Source: Novosphingobium beihaiense
GTDB lineage: Bacteria; Pseudomonadota; Alphaproteobacteria; Sphingomonadales; Sphingomonadaceae
Length of the DNA: 53,812 nucleotides
Assembly: GCF_022832375.1 (NCBI RefSeq)
Contig: NZ_JALHLG010000044.1
Coordinates: 1-53,812, forward strand
Reading direction: 5' to 3'
Made by a program: the position numbers and the translations under genes
Notes under the pieces: generated by a model
The model's input: only the letters and a program-made list of their open reading frames with translations
Database searches by the model: none
What the model was told of the DNA's origin: nothing
Shown here: piece by piece, positions 15,936 through 24,055 of the stretch
Numbering within the stretch: the first letter of the stretch is position 1
Layout: each line of letters starts with the position of its first letter

Positions 15936-17510
15936 ATGAGCCTGGTCCGCAACGTCGGCACGATCGGCGGGCTGACCGCGCTCAGCCGCGTGTTCGGTTT
16001 CGTGCGCGACATGCTGGTCGCGCGCATTCTGGGCGCGGGGATGGCGGCGGATGCGTTCCAGCTCGCTTTCGTGCTGCCCAATACTTTCCGCAGGCTCTTT
16101 GCCGAAGGCGCCTTCTCGGTCGCTTTCGTGCCGATGTACACGCGCACGCTGGCAGGCGAGGGCGGCGAGGATGCCGCCGACAAGTTCGCCAGCGATGTGC
16201 TGGCAGTGTTCGTCTGGGTGCTGCTGGGGTTTTCGGCAGTGGCCATGCTGGTAATGCCGGGAATCGTCTGGCTGCTGGCCAGCGAGTTCCGGGAAATACC
16301 CGGCAAGTTCGAACTGGCCGTCACGCTTTCGCGCATCACGTTCCCATACCTCGGGCTCGTCAGCCTCGTCGCAATGCTGTCGGGCCTGCTCAATGCCCAT
16401 TCGAAATTCGCGCCCGGCGCTTTCGTGCCGGTGCTGCTCAATGTGGTGCTGATCACCGGCATCGTCACCGGATACGTCCTGCGCGAAACGGGCGGGACCG
16501 ATGTGACCGTGGCCTATGTCCAGGCCATCGCCGTGGCCGCCGCGGGCGTTGCGCAATTGCTCTACATGGCATGGGCCACCCGCAAGGCAGGCGTGCGGCT
16601 GAAGATTACCCGCCCGCACATCACGCCCGACGTGAAGCGGCTGGCGATGCTGATCCTGCCCGCCACGTTCGGCGCGGGCGTCTATCAGATCAGCCAGTTC
16701 GTCGATACGTTCTTCGCCACCTCGCTGGCGCAAGGATCGCTGACGCTGCTCAAATATGCCGACCGGCTGAACCAGATGCCGCTCGGTATCGTCGGCATTG
16801 CGCTGGGCACGGCGATCCTGCCGATGCTCTCCCGCCATATCCAGACCGGCGATGCCCGCGAAGCGCAGCGCCTGCAGACCAACGCGGTGGAAATGGCGGC
16901 TTTGCTGACTTTGCCCGCCGCCGCGGCGCTGGCCATCTGCGCGCCCGCTTTCGTCACCGCGTTCTTCGTCGGCGGCAAGATGACCACGGCCAATGGCGCG
17001 ATCATGGCGGACATCGTCGTCGCTCTGGTTGCCGGACTGCCCAGCTATGTGCTGGTCAAGGTATTCCAGCCCGCCTTCTTCAGCCGCGAGGATACGCGCA
17101 CCCCGGTGTGGGTCTCGGCCGGGGCGCTGATCGTCAATATCGCCGTCAACATCGTGGTCGTGCCGCGCTTCGGCATTGTCGGCCTTGCCGCGGCAACGGC
17201 GTTCACCTCCACGCTCAACGTGCTGACGCTCTATGCCATCCTGCAATATCGTGGATGGTTCCACTTCACCGCCAGGCTGGGCGGGCGGATTATCCGCCAG
17301 CTTGTCTCCACGGCGGCCATGAGTGCGGTTCTGCTGTGGCTGATGCCGCTAATGGCCAATCGCTATGGCGGCAACGTCATAGAAAAGATCTGGTCGCTCG
17401 GTGCGCTGTGTGGTGCGGGGCTCGTCGTGTTCTTCGGCATGGCCTACGTCACCGGCGCGCTGGACAAGGATCTGCTGGCGCAGCTTCGCCGCCGCAAGAA
17501 GGCCTCCTGA
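15936..17510 (+). CDS. murJ: Lipid II flippase MurJ
   Basis: A 524-aa protein with about 14 membrane helices that translocates lipid II during peptidoglycan synthesis. The N-terminus (SLVRNVGTIGGLTALSRVFGF, shown here in part) and LPNTFRRLFAEGAFSVAFVP are MviN/MurJ signatures. They include the Arg residues of the central cavity. The ATG at 15936 has AAAGG 9 nt upstream; a TTG two codons earlier is less likely. It follows secB by 45 bp and is followed by trpS, an order common in Sphingomonadales. Confidence 0.95.
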   Translation: MSLVRNVGTIGGLTALSRVFGFVRDMLVARILGAGMAADAFQLAFVLPNTFRRLFAEGAFSVAFVPMYTRTLAGEGGEDAADKFASDVLAVFVWVLLGFSAVAMLVMPGIVWLLASEFREIPGKFELAVTLSRITFPYLGLVSLVAMLSGLLNAHSKFAPGAFVPVLLNVVLITGIVTGYVLRETGGTDVTVAYVQAIAVAAAGVAQLLYMAWATRKAGVRLKITRPHITPDVKRLAMLILPATFGAGVYQISQFVDTFFATSLAQGSLTLLKYADRLNQMPLGIVGIALGTAILPMLSRHIQTGDAREAQRLQTNAVEMAALLTLPAAAALAICAPAFVTAFFVGGKMTTANGAIMADIVVALVAGLPSYVLVKVFQPAFFSREDTRTPVWVSAGALIVNIAVNIVVVPRFGIVGLAAATAFTSTLNVLTLYAILQYRGWFHFTARLGGRIIRQLVSTAAMSAVLLWLMPLMANRYGGNVIEKIWSLGALCGAGLVVFFGMAYVTGALDKDLLAQLRRRKKAS

Positions 17511-17704
17511 GGCTTCCAAAGGCGCGGATTTGTGCTAAGGGCCCGCCCCATGCAGGCTTTCTTGCCCCTCCGGAATCATGGCCGTTGTCCCGGCCGGGCG
17601 GCTTGGCGATGGCGCCGCGCCGCCCGCTGATCCCTCTCCTTTGCCGTTCGCTCTGAACGGACGGCTCCCATGCCATTTCTCTACGTTTCATGAAGGACGC
17701 ACCC

Positions 17705-18724
17705 ATGCGTATCGTTTCCGGCATTCAGCCCACCGGCAACCTGCATCTCGGCAATTACCTCGGCGCCATCCGCAACTGGGTGAAGATGCAGGACGAGGCC
17801 GCCGCCTCCGGCGCGCAATGCCTATACTTCCTGGCCGATCTTCACGCGATCTCGATGCCTTACGACCCGGCCGATCTGACGGCCAATACCCGCGGGATGG
17901 TGGCGGCGCTGGTCGCCTGCGGCATCGATCCCGACCGCTCGATCCTGTTCAACCAGTCGCAGGTTCCCCAGCACGCCGAACTGCAATGGCTGCTCAACGG
18001 CACCGCGCGCATGGGCTGGCTGAACCGCATGACCCAGTGGAAGGATAAGGCGGGCAAGAACCGTGAAGGCGCCTCTGTCGCGCTGTTCACTTATCCGGTG
18101 CTGCAGGCCGCGGACGTGCTGGTCCATCAGGCGACGCATGTGCCCGTGGGCGACGATCAGAAGCAGCACTTGGAACTCGCGCGCGACATCGCGCAGAAGT
18201 TCAACAACGACTTCGCCTCCGAAGATGCGCCCGTGTTCACTTTGCCCGAACCGTACATCCTGCCCGAAGCCGCCCGCATCATGAGCCTGCGCAACGGTTC
18301 GGCCAAGATGAGCAAGTCCGATCCTTCGGACATGAGCCGCATCAACATGACCGACGATGCCGATACGATCATGCAGAAGATCAAGAAGGCCAAGACCGAT
18401 CCCGAGCCGCTGCCGAGCGACAAGGGCGGTCTGGAAGGGCGGCCCGAGGCAGCGAACCTCGTGGGTATCTACGCCGCGCTGGCGGAGATGACCGTCGGCG
18501 ATGTGCTGGCCCAGTTCGGCGGCGAAGGCTTCGGCAGGTTCAAGCCCGCGCTGGGCGAACTGGTGGTAGAGAAGCTCTCGCCGATCAACGCGCGCTTCCT
18601 CGAACTGCGCGAAGACCGCGCGGCGCTCGATGCGATCCTGCACAAGGGCGCGGAAAAGGCCCGGGCGCTGGCCGTGCCGACGCTGAACAAGGCCTATGAG
18701 GCGCTGGGGCTGGTGCGGGGCTGA
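17705..18724 (+). CDS. trpS: Tryptophanyl-tRNA synthetase
   Basis: A 339-aa class Ic synthetase that charges tRNA-Trp. The HIGH-type motif is PTGNLHLGNYLGA (residues 10-22) and the KMSKS loop is AKMSKSDPSD near residue 200. GDDQKQHLEL lies between them and helps bind substrate. The ATG at 17705 is chosen because GAAGGA lies 7 nt upstream; an ATG 15 nt earlier lacks a site. Its stop codon directly abuts the stop of the convergent MOSC gene, with no spacer for a separate terminator. Confidence 0.97.
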   Translation: MRIVSGIQPTGNLHLGNYLGAIRNWVKMQDEAAASGAQCLYFLADLHAISMPYDPADLTANTRGMVAALVACGIDPDRSILFNQSQVPQHAELQWLLNGTARMGWLNRMTQWKDKAGKNREGASVALFTYPVLQAADVLVHQATHVPVGDDQKQHLELARDIAQKFNNDFASEDAPVFTLPEPYILPEAARIMSLRNGSAKMSKSDPSDMSRINMTDDADTIMQKIKKAKTDPEPLPSDKGGLEGRPEAANLVGIYAALAEMTVGDVLAQFGGEGFGRFKPALGELVVEKLSPINARFLELREDRAALDAILHKGAEKARALAVPTLNKAYEALGLVRG

Positions 18725-19381
18725 TCAGGCTCCCAGCAGCTGCGCGCGCCGTTTCCGCCAGGGTTCGGCCAGTACATCGAGAGACCCAAGCGCTTCCAGC
18801 CCTTCGCGGTCGCGCTTGTGGTCTCCGGCGATAAGCAGGCCGAAGGTGCGGGCCACGGTCCATTCCCCGTGGGGCCGGTCGAGCAGTTCGATCGTATCGC
18901 CCGCTGCCACTTCGCCCTCTTCCAGCACGCGGTAGTACCACCCGGTGCAGCGGGCCTTCACCATGCGGGCATTGACAGGCTGGCCGCCGAAGCGGTGATC
19001 GAGCTTCCAGCACGGCTGGCGGCCCTGGCTCACTTCCACCAGTGCGCTGCCCAGCCGGTAGCGGTCGCCCAGGCACACCGTTTCCTCGGTCATGCCCACG
19101 GTCGCGATATTTTCCCCGAAGGCGCCATAGTCCGCGAGCAGCGGATGATCGTCCAGCACGTCGCGCCAGAAGGCATAGTGATCGTGCGGGTAGTGGTGGA
19201 TCGCCTTGTCCGGGCCGCCGTGCACCCTGAGGTCCGCCTGCTCGTCTCCGTCGAGGCCCAGGCGGTGGACGCCCACCGGCCCGGGCACCGGCGTCTTGGC
19301 AATGGCGCTCGGCTTGTCAGGCCCCTGAAAGCTTCGCGCTTTACCGCACTGCACGGAAAGAATGGGAACAGGACTCGTCAT
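18725..19381 (-). CDS. MOSC-domain protein (YiiM-like)
   Basis: A 218-aa protein with a MOSC domain over residues 20-165. Recognisable parts are LDGDEQADLRVHGGPDKAIHHY, split here as LDGDEQADLRVHGG and PDKAIHHYP; FGENIATVG; and SQGRQPCWKLDHRF with the conserved cysteine that binds the molybdenum cofactor. A YiiM-type C-terminal 3-alpha region follows. E. coli YiiM reduces N-hydroxylated compounds such as 6-hydroxylaminopurine using Moco, with electrons from a partner reductase. No such partner lies nearby. Confidence 0.88.
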   Translation of the reverse strand: MTSPVPILSVQCGKARSFQGPDKPSAIAKTPVPGPVGVHRLGLDGDEQADLRVHGGPDKAIHHYPHDHYAFWRDVLDDHPLLADYGAFGENIATVGMTEETVCLGDRYRLGSALVEVSQGRQPCWKLDHRFGGQPVNARMVKARCTGWYYRVLEEGEVAAGDTIELLDRPHGEWTVARTFGLLIAGDHKRDREGLEALGSLDVLAEPWRKRRAQLLGA

Positions 19382-19586
19382 GGCCCGTAGCTTTCCTACA
19401 TTGGAAGCAGCCGTTCAAGCCGCGATGCAGCGTCTGGATGATACATGAACGGGCCGATCCGCCCATCGCGTACCGCCCACCATTCAACCGCTATTCAGAA
19501 CGTTGATATTACGGCAAGATAGCTATCAGTCGAAGGTCGGTGCCGGAAGGGGTGCACGGGACCCTTCGGGTTCGTGGAGCTTAGAT

Positions 19587-20252
19587 ATGATGACAGACCA
19601 TTCGAACGCCTATTTCGGCAAGCTGAGACTTGCCGCAGCGGCCATGCTGCTCATGGCCCTTGCCGCCTGCGCCACACCGTTCAAGGCGGATGTTTCGCGC
19701 TTTCAATCGCAGCTTCCGGCACCCCAAGGGCAGACATTCGCGGTTGTCGCGGACGATGCCAAGCTCGCGGGCGGGCTGGAGTTCGCCCAATATGCGGGCC
19801 TCGTGCAGGACCGGCTCGCAAAGCTCGGCTACACCCCGGTGCAGGACCCGGCGAAGGCCAGCCTGATCGTGCGCTTCGATTATGGCGTCGACAACGGCCG
19901 GGAGCGCGTGCGCTCCACCGGCCCGTCATCGCCTTACTGGAGCCCGTGGTACGGCTATGGTTTCTACCGCCCGAGCCGTTTCGGATACTGGGGCAGCCCG
20001 TGGCACTATGGCTGGTACGATCCGTTCTTCGACGGCGGCGTGGACAGCTACACGGTCTATACCAGCGGCATCTCGATCAAGATCGACCGTGCCGCCGATG
20101 GCGAGCGCGTGTTCGAAGGCAAGGCCGAGGCCGTATCGACGTCCAACCACCTGCAATACCTCGTGCCCAACCTCGTAGAGGCAATGTTCACCGGCTTCCC
20201 CGGGAACTCGGGTGAGACCGTGCGCATTACCGTGGCGCCCGAAAAGAAGTGA
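19587..20252 (+). CDS. DUF4136 lipoprotein
   Basis: A 221-aa predicted outer-membrane lipoprotein. A signal peptide (LRLAAAAMLLMALAAC) ends at a lipobox (LAAC). The DUF4136 domain covers the rest, with a Tyr/Trp/Gly-rich middle (YWSPWYGYGFYRPSRFGYWG), and SIKIDRAADGERVFEGKAEA at the end. The ATG at 19587 is selected by GGAG 7 nt upstream. DUF4136 proteins are common in Gram-negative envelopes and have no defined function. A hairpin terminator follows. Confidence 0.85.
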   Translation: MMTDHSNAYFGKLRLAAAAMLLMALAACATPFKADVSRFQSQLPAPQGQTFAVVADDAKLAGGLEFAQYAGLVQDRLAKLGYTPVQDPAKASLIVRFDYGVDNGRERVRSTGPSSPYWSPWYGYGFYRPSRFGYWGSPWHYGWYDPFFDGGVDSYTVYTSGISIKIDRAADGERVFEGKAEAVSTSNHLQYLVPNLVEAMFTGFPGNSGETVRITVAPEKK

Positions 20253-20300
20253 CATGACCTGACGTGCTCCCCCTCCTGCGACAGAGAGGGAGACACCGAG

Positions 20301-20336
20301 GGGCGGGTCCGCGAATAGCGCGGGTCCGCCCTTTTT
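20301..20336 (+). terminator. Intrinsic terminator after the DUF4136 gene
   Basis: Arms GGGCGGGTCCGCG (20301-20313) and CGCGGGTCCGCCC (20319-20331) pair with a 2x2 internal mismatch around a 5-nt loop. Five T residues follow at 20332-20336. Confidence 0.8.
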
Positions 20337-20367
20337 CTATACTCGGGCGGGAAGGGAGGAACGGCGA

Positions 20368-20538
20368 TTGAACACCTTCATGGCCATCATGTCGCAACTG
20401 TTCTGGGGCGTGACCGTGGGTGCGCTCTCTTCCACTTTCTCGCTGCTGGCCAAGGGCACGATCGTGCTGGGTGGATTGGGCGGCACGGCGTGGTACGGCC
20501 TTAAACGGCGGCGCGGCAGCCGCAAACGCAAGGATTGA
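20368..20538 (+). CDS. 56-aa single-span membrane protein
   Basis: A TTG start at 20368 is preceded by a strong site (GGGAGGA, 7 nt spacing). The translation is hydrophobic over about residues 5-45 (LFWGVTVGALSSTFSLLAKG, then GTIVLGGLGGTAWYGL) and ends in a very basic tail (KRRRGSRKRKD). The positive C-terminus suggests that end faces the cytoplasm. No family recognised. It is the first of two tiny genes after the DUF4136 terminator, 7 nt before the next. The site strength and composition support a real gene. Confidence 0.55.
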   Translation: MNTFMAIMSQLFWGVTVGALSSTFSLLAKGTIVLGGLGGTAWYGLKRRRGSRKRKD

Positions 20539-20545
20539 GCAGGGA

Positions 20546-20725
20546 ATGCCGCACCAGGTTCTGGGCGAAATAGCAGGCGCCGCGCTGGAAGCGGGCGCGG
20601 ACCTCGCCACGGACGAAGTCTCGCGCCGCATGGGCTGGAAAGGGTGCCTGACGGTTTCCCTGCTGATCGTGCTGGGGCTTGGCCTGCTGTTGTGGTTCGT
20701 GGGCGCGTTTTCCGGCCAGCCCTGA
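20546..20725 (+). CDS. 59-aa tail-anchored small membrane protein
   Basis: From the ATG at 20546 the protein has an amphipathic, acidic N-terminal half (HQVLGEIAGAALEAGADLAT), a short basic stretch (RRMGWKG) and one C-terminal membrane helix (CLTVSLLIVLGLGLLLWFVG). The purine run AGGGA lies very close to the ATG, so the site is weak. It is probably coupled to the 56-aa gene 7 nt upstream. No family recognised. It ends 4 bp before the convergent dut stop. Confidence 0.5.
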   Translation: MPHQVLGEIAGAALEAGADLATDEVSRRMGWKGCLTVSLLIVLGLGLLLWFVGAFSGQP

Positions 20726-20729
20726 CCGG

Positions 20730-21200
20730 TCAGCTTCCCAGCGACACCACGCCGCCGGTCGAACCGAAGCCGCCTTCACCGCGCACGGTTTCGTCCAGTT
20801 CCTCGACCGGCAGCCAGCTCGCCCGCGTTACCGGCGCCAGCACCAGCTGCGCCACGCGGTCTCCCCGCAGGATATTGAAGGGTTCGGCGCCGTGGTTGAT
20901 GAGGATGACCTTCAGCTCGCCGCGATAGTCCGAATCGATTGTGCCCGGCGTATTGGGCACGGTGATGCCGTGCTTGAGCGCCAGCCCTGAGCGCGGGCGG
21001 ACCTGGATTTCAAAACCGTAGGGGATCGCCACAGCCAGCCCGGTTGCCACGGCATGGCGGGCGCCGGGTGCGATCGTCACATCCTCGGCCGAGACCACGT
21101 CCATGCCCGCTGCGCCTTCAGTCGCATAGACGGGAAGCACCAGCCCCTCGCCATGGGGCAGCACCTTGACCGGTATGGGAACGTTATTGGGCGAATGCAT
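20730..21200 (-). CDS. dut: dUTP diphosphatase
   Basis: A 156-aa trimeric dUTPase that hydrolyses dUTP to dUMP and pyrophosphate, keeping uracil out of DNA and feeding dTMP synthesis. All five motifs are present: GAAGMDVVSA (I), RPRSGLAL (II), GTIDSDYRGELKVIL (III, with the catalytic Asp), RGDRVAQLVLAPV (IV) and RGEGGFGSTG (V). The ATG at 21200 is chosen for family length; an in-frame extension upstream is the antisense-like shadow of coaBC. It overlaps the coaBC stop by 17 bp, so expression is coupled. Confidence 0.97.
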   Translation of the reverse strand: MHSPNNVPIPVKVLPHGEGLVLPVYATEGAAGMDVVSAEDVTIAPGARHAVATGLAVAIPYGFEIQVRPRSGLALKHGITVPNTPGTIDSDYRGELKVILINHGAEPFNILRGDRVAQLVLAPVTRASWLPVEELDETVRGEGGFGSTGGVVSLGS

Positions 21201-22797
21201 CGGCCATCCTTTCGACGAGGATGCGCGCGACATCCTCCTTGGGCATTTCGGGAAGAGAAAACACGCCATCGCCGCGCACGATATGAACGGCATTGGCATC
21301 GCCGCCCATGACATCGCCCGAAACGTCGTTAGCAATGATCCAGTCGGCCCCCTTGCGCTTGCGCTTTTCGCGGGCATGCTCAACCACATGCTCGGTCTCG
21401 GCGGCAAAGCCGATCAGCAGCGGCGGCCGGTCAGGCCGGGATGCGACAGTGGCGAGGATATCGGGGTTTTCGGTCAGCAGCAGCGCAGGCGGGGCCGAAC
21501 CGCGTTTCTTGAGCTTTTCCTGGGCGATATTGGCAGTGCGCCAGTCCGCCACGGCCGCGACCATCACCGCGATATCGGCAGGCAGCGCGCGCTTGACCGC
21601 ATCGGCCATCTGCAGCGCGCTTTCCACGTCCACCCGGTCTACCCCCGGCGGCGTCGGCAGATGGACGGGGCCGGCCACCAGCGTGACCCGCGCACCAGCC
21701 TGCGCAGCGGCAGCGGCAATCGCGAACCCCTGCTTGCCCGAGGACCGGTTGGCAATGTAGCGCACCGGATCGATCGGTTCCCATGTCGGCCCAGCCGTGA
21801 TCAGCACATGCCGCCCGGAGAGTGGACCGTTTTCAGGCACGGCACTGGCCGGAGTCTGCCCATAAGGTCCGGCCGAAACGGCATCGGCCGCGTGCGGTGC
21901 AGGATGATCGATCGCCGCCGGATCGGTCGGCGGCGCGCCGCGGGCCGCCCCCTTGGTCATCAACAGCGATCCCGCCGGAGCAGGCGCCTGGTGCTGCGCC
22001 GGAGCGGGATCGTCATGCCCGAAGGTGATCGCCTTCTTGGCCTTCTGCAGCCCGCGTGAGATCATCGAACCGGTAAGGCCGCCTAGCCCCAGCCCCTCAT
22101 GCGCGGCATGCTCCGCCTCGGACTCGTCAAACGGCGGATGCCATTGCGCCGGATCGTACTGCGGCTCCGGTTCGGGCAGGCCGCGCGTCTGCGGCAGGCC
22201 CGGATAGGCCTCTTCTGCTGGTCCGCTGCCGGGCAGCGGCGCCACTTCCACCGGGCCAAGGCCCAGCACCCATGCAATGCGCTGCCAGATGGCAATGGGA
22301 TCGGGCAGGCGGCCGGGGCCGTATTCGCCGCAGGCCATCGTGCCCTCGTCGGGCTCCATCACATCGACGCCCGCCTCGCGCAGCGCCTGCACATTGCGCA
22401 CGGTGGCGGCGTGCTGCCACATGCGCACGTTCATCGCGGGCACCGCCATCACCGGCTTATCGGTCGCCAGCAGCATCGTCGTCGCCAGATCGTCGGCAAT
22501 GCCGGCGGCCATCTTGGCCAGTAGGTCCGCCGTCGCCGGGCAGACCACCACCAGATCGGCCTGGCGGCTGAGCTGGATATGGCCCATTTCGGCCTCGTTC
22601 TTGAGGTCCCACAGCGTCGTATAGACGGGGTTTTCAGACAGCGCCGCCAGCGCCATCGGGGTAACGAACTTGGCGCCGCCTTCCGTCACCACGCACGTGA
22701 CTTCGCCCCCTTCCTTGCGGATGGTGCGGACAAGTTCACAGGCCTTGTAGGCCGCGATACCGCCGCCCACGACCAGAAGAATCCGGGGTCCACTCAT
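21184..22797 (-). CDS. coaBC: CoaBC with an unusually long interdomain linker
   Basis: A 537-aa bifunctional 4'-phosphopantothenoylcysteine decarboxylase / phosphopantothenate-cysteine ligase of coenzyme A synthesis. The CoaC half (to about residue 183) has the catalytic His of MGHIQLSR (His73), the PAMNVRMW clamp and the catalytic Cys of MACGEYGPGR (Cys156). The CoaB half starts at LSGRHVLITAGPT (about 326) and has ANRSSGKQG with Asn350 and later KLKKR. Between them lie about 140 low-complexity Pro/Ala/Glu-rich residues. E. coli CoaBC (about 406 aa) needs fewer than 10. The ATG at 22797 is preferred to a GTG 33 nt upstream. Follows a membrane protein gene and overlaps dut. Confidence 0.95.
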   Translation of the reverse strand: MSGPRILLVVGGGIAAYKACELVRTIRKEGGEVTCVVTEGGAKFVTPMALAALSENPVYTTLWDLKNEAEMGHIQLSRQADLVVVCPATADLLAKMAAGIADDLATTMLLATDKPVMAVPAMNVRMWQHAATVRNVQALREAGVDVMEPDEGTMACGEYGPGRLPDPIAIWQRIAWVLGLGPVEVAPLPGSGPAEEAYPGLPQTRGLPEPEPQYDPAQWHPPFDESEAEHAAHEGLGLGGLTGSMISRGLQKAKKAITFGHDDPAPAQHQAPAPAGSLLMTKGAARGAPPTDPAAIDHPAPHAADAVSAGPYGQTPASAVPENGPLSGRHVLITAGPTWEPIDPVRYIANRSSGKQGFAIAAAAAQAGARVTLVAGPVHLPTPPGVDRVDVESALQMADAVKRALPADIAVMVAAVADWRTANIAQEKLKKRGSAPPALLLTENPDILATVASRPDRPPLLIGFAAETEHVVEHAREKRKRKGADWIIANDVSGDVMGGDANAVHIVRGDGVFSLPEMPKEDVARILVERMADAFAQ

Positions 22798-22834
22798 GCT
22801 CGGGGCTTGTGCAACAGCCTGCCGGGACACGCAA

Positions 22835-24055
22835 TTAATTTACGGCCGCCGCCGGCACACGCCTGCGCAAACCTGCCGCCGCGGTCAGTTCGGCCAAGGC
22901 GCGGGGTGCGAACACGATCCCGGCGAACATGGCAGGCGCGATCATCGCGCCCCAGTAGAAATTGTCCCAGCGTCCGGCGAGCATGAAAGCCACGCCATAC
23001 CCCGCACTCAGCAGAAACCCGAACAGGCCGCCGCGCCCCTTCATGCCCAGCCATCCGAAAGTCATCAGGATGACGGCAGGCCCGGCCAGAAAATGTGGCA
23101 GCCAGCGCAAGTTGCTCGACTGTACGACATTGCCCAGCCAGCCCGATAGCCCGCGCATAACCAGCCAGGGCGCGGAATGCGGATCGGTAGGCAGCACGTC
23201 GCGCGCAACCAGCGAGAGATGAACGGCCAGCGCCGCAAGGAACACCGCCGCCAGCGCGGACCACGCCGCCGCTTCCTTCCAGTTGCGGTACCACAGCGCC
23301 GCTGCCGCCATCAGCAGCACGAACGGCAGCGCATGTTCGCGGATGGCCAGGGCCAGCGCGGCGGCGCAGAAAGCGCCGGTCCAGCGCCCGCCCTGGCCGT
23401 TCACGCCGATGCGGTGCAGGCCGAAGGACAGCGCGATCAGCCCGCCCGCCCACAGTTCATGTAGCGGGAAATAGTGGCGATTGAGCCCCAGCGACGCGCC
23501 GACGAACACCAGGGCTGTCGCGATGCGCCGCGCCCGGGGCGAGACGCCCTCCTCCCCGAAACGGCGCCACCATGCCGCGACGATCCCCAGCATCAGCGCC
23601 AGCGCCGCCGCAATCTGGCCCGGCGTGCCCAGCCAGGCATCGAGATAAGCGAGCGTCGGCAGCCGCACGGCCAGACCGGGATTGACCGGATAATCGCGCG
23701 AGCGCTGCTCCGGGACGATGAAATCGTAGTAGTTCTCGCCATGGGCGATGCGCTCGATCGCCACTTCGTAAAGCGCGATGTCCTCGTCATAAGGTTCGTC
23801 CGGAGCTCCGGCCTTCGAGGCCGTGGACACGGGGCCTTCCACCGGACCGCTCCAGGGCGAGCGGCTGCCGGGCTTGGCTATCGGCACCAGCGCCGAGGCC
23901 AGCAGCAGCAGGACCAGAATGGCCAGAACCGCACGCGCGAGATGGGGTGACCAGCAGGCGAACCGGTTTCCCGCCCCGCTCGGGGTGAGCGGGGCCTGGT
24001 TCGGATTTTCGTTTCCCGGCGTTAGCTCAGGAGACTCCAGTACGTGAACGCCCAT
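22835..24055 (-). CDS. Polytopic membrane protein, possibly GT-C-like
   Basis: A 406-aa protein with about 9-10 membrane helices. After the first helix (LAILVLLLLASALVPIA) comes a periplasmic loop with DEDIALYEVAIERIAHGENYYD and PVNPGLAVRLP (quoted in short pieces). The order of an acidic pair, then Y-x-A-x-x-L/I-x-x-G-x-x-Y is like the first loop of GT-C/DUF2029 mannosyltransferases. No further catalytic signature is visible. It overlaps the ubiB stop by 34 bp and sits before coaBC, so it is probably co-transcribed with ubiquinone and CoA genes without an obvious link. Function unknown. Confidence 0.65.
   Translation of the reverse strand: MGVHVLESPELTPGNENPNQAPLTPSGAGNRFACWSPHLARAVLAILVLLLLASALVPIAKPGSRSPWSGPVEGPVSTASKAGAPDEPYDEDIALYEVAIERIAHGENYYDFIVPEQRSRDYPVNPGLAVRLPTLAYLDAWLGTPGQIAAALALMLGIVAAWWRRFGEEGVSPRARRIATALVFVGASLGLNRHYFPLHELWAGGLIALSFGLHRIGVNGQGGRWTGAFCAAALALAIREHALPFVLLMAAAALWYRNWKEAAAWSALAAVFLAALAVHLSLVARDVLPTDPHSAPWLVMRGLSGWLGNVVQSSNLRWLPHFLAGPAVILMTFGWLGMKGRGGLFGFLLSAGYGVAFMLAGRWDNFYWGAMIAPAMFAGIVFAPRALAELTAAAGLRRRVPAAAVN

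Noticed and set aside
15078..17264. 728-codon frame opposite secB and murJ
   Set aside because: Composition rich in His, Gln, Arg and Asp is typical of antisense shadows; both sense genes are well supported.
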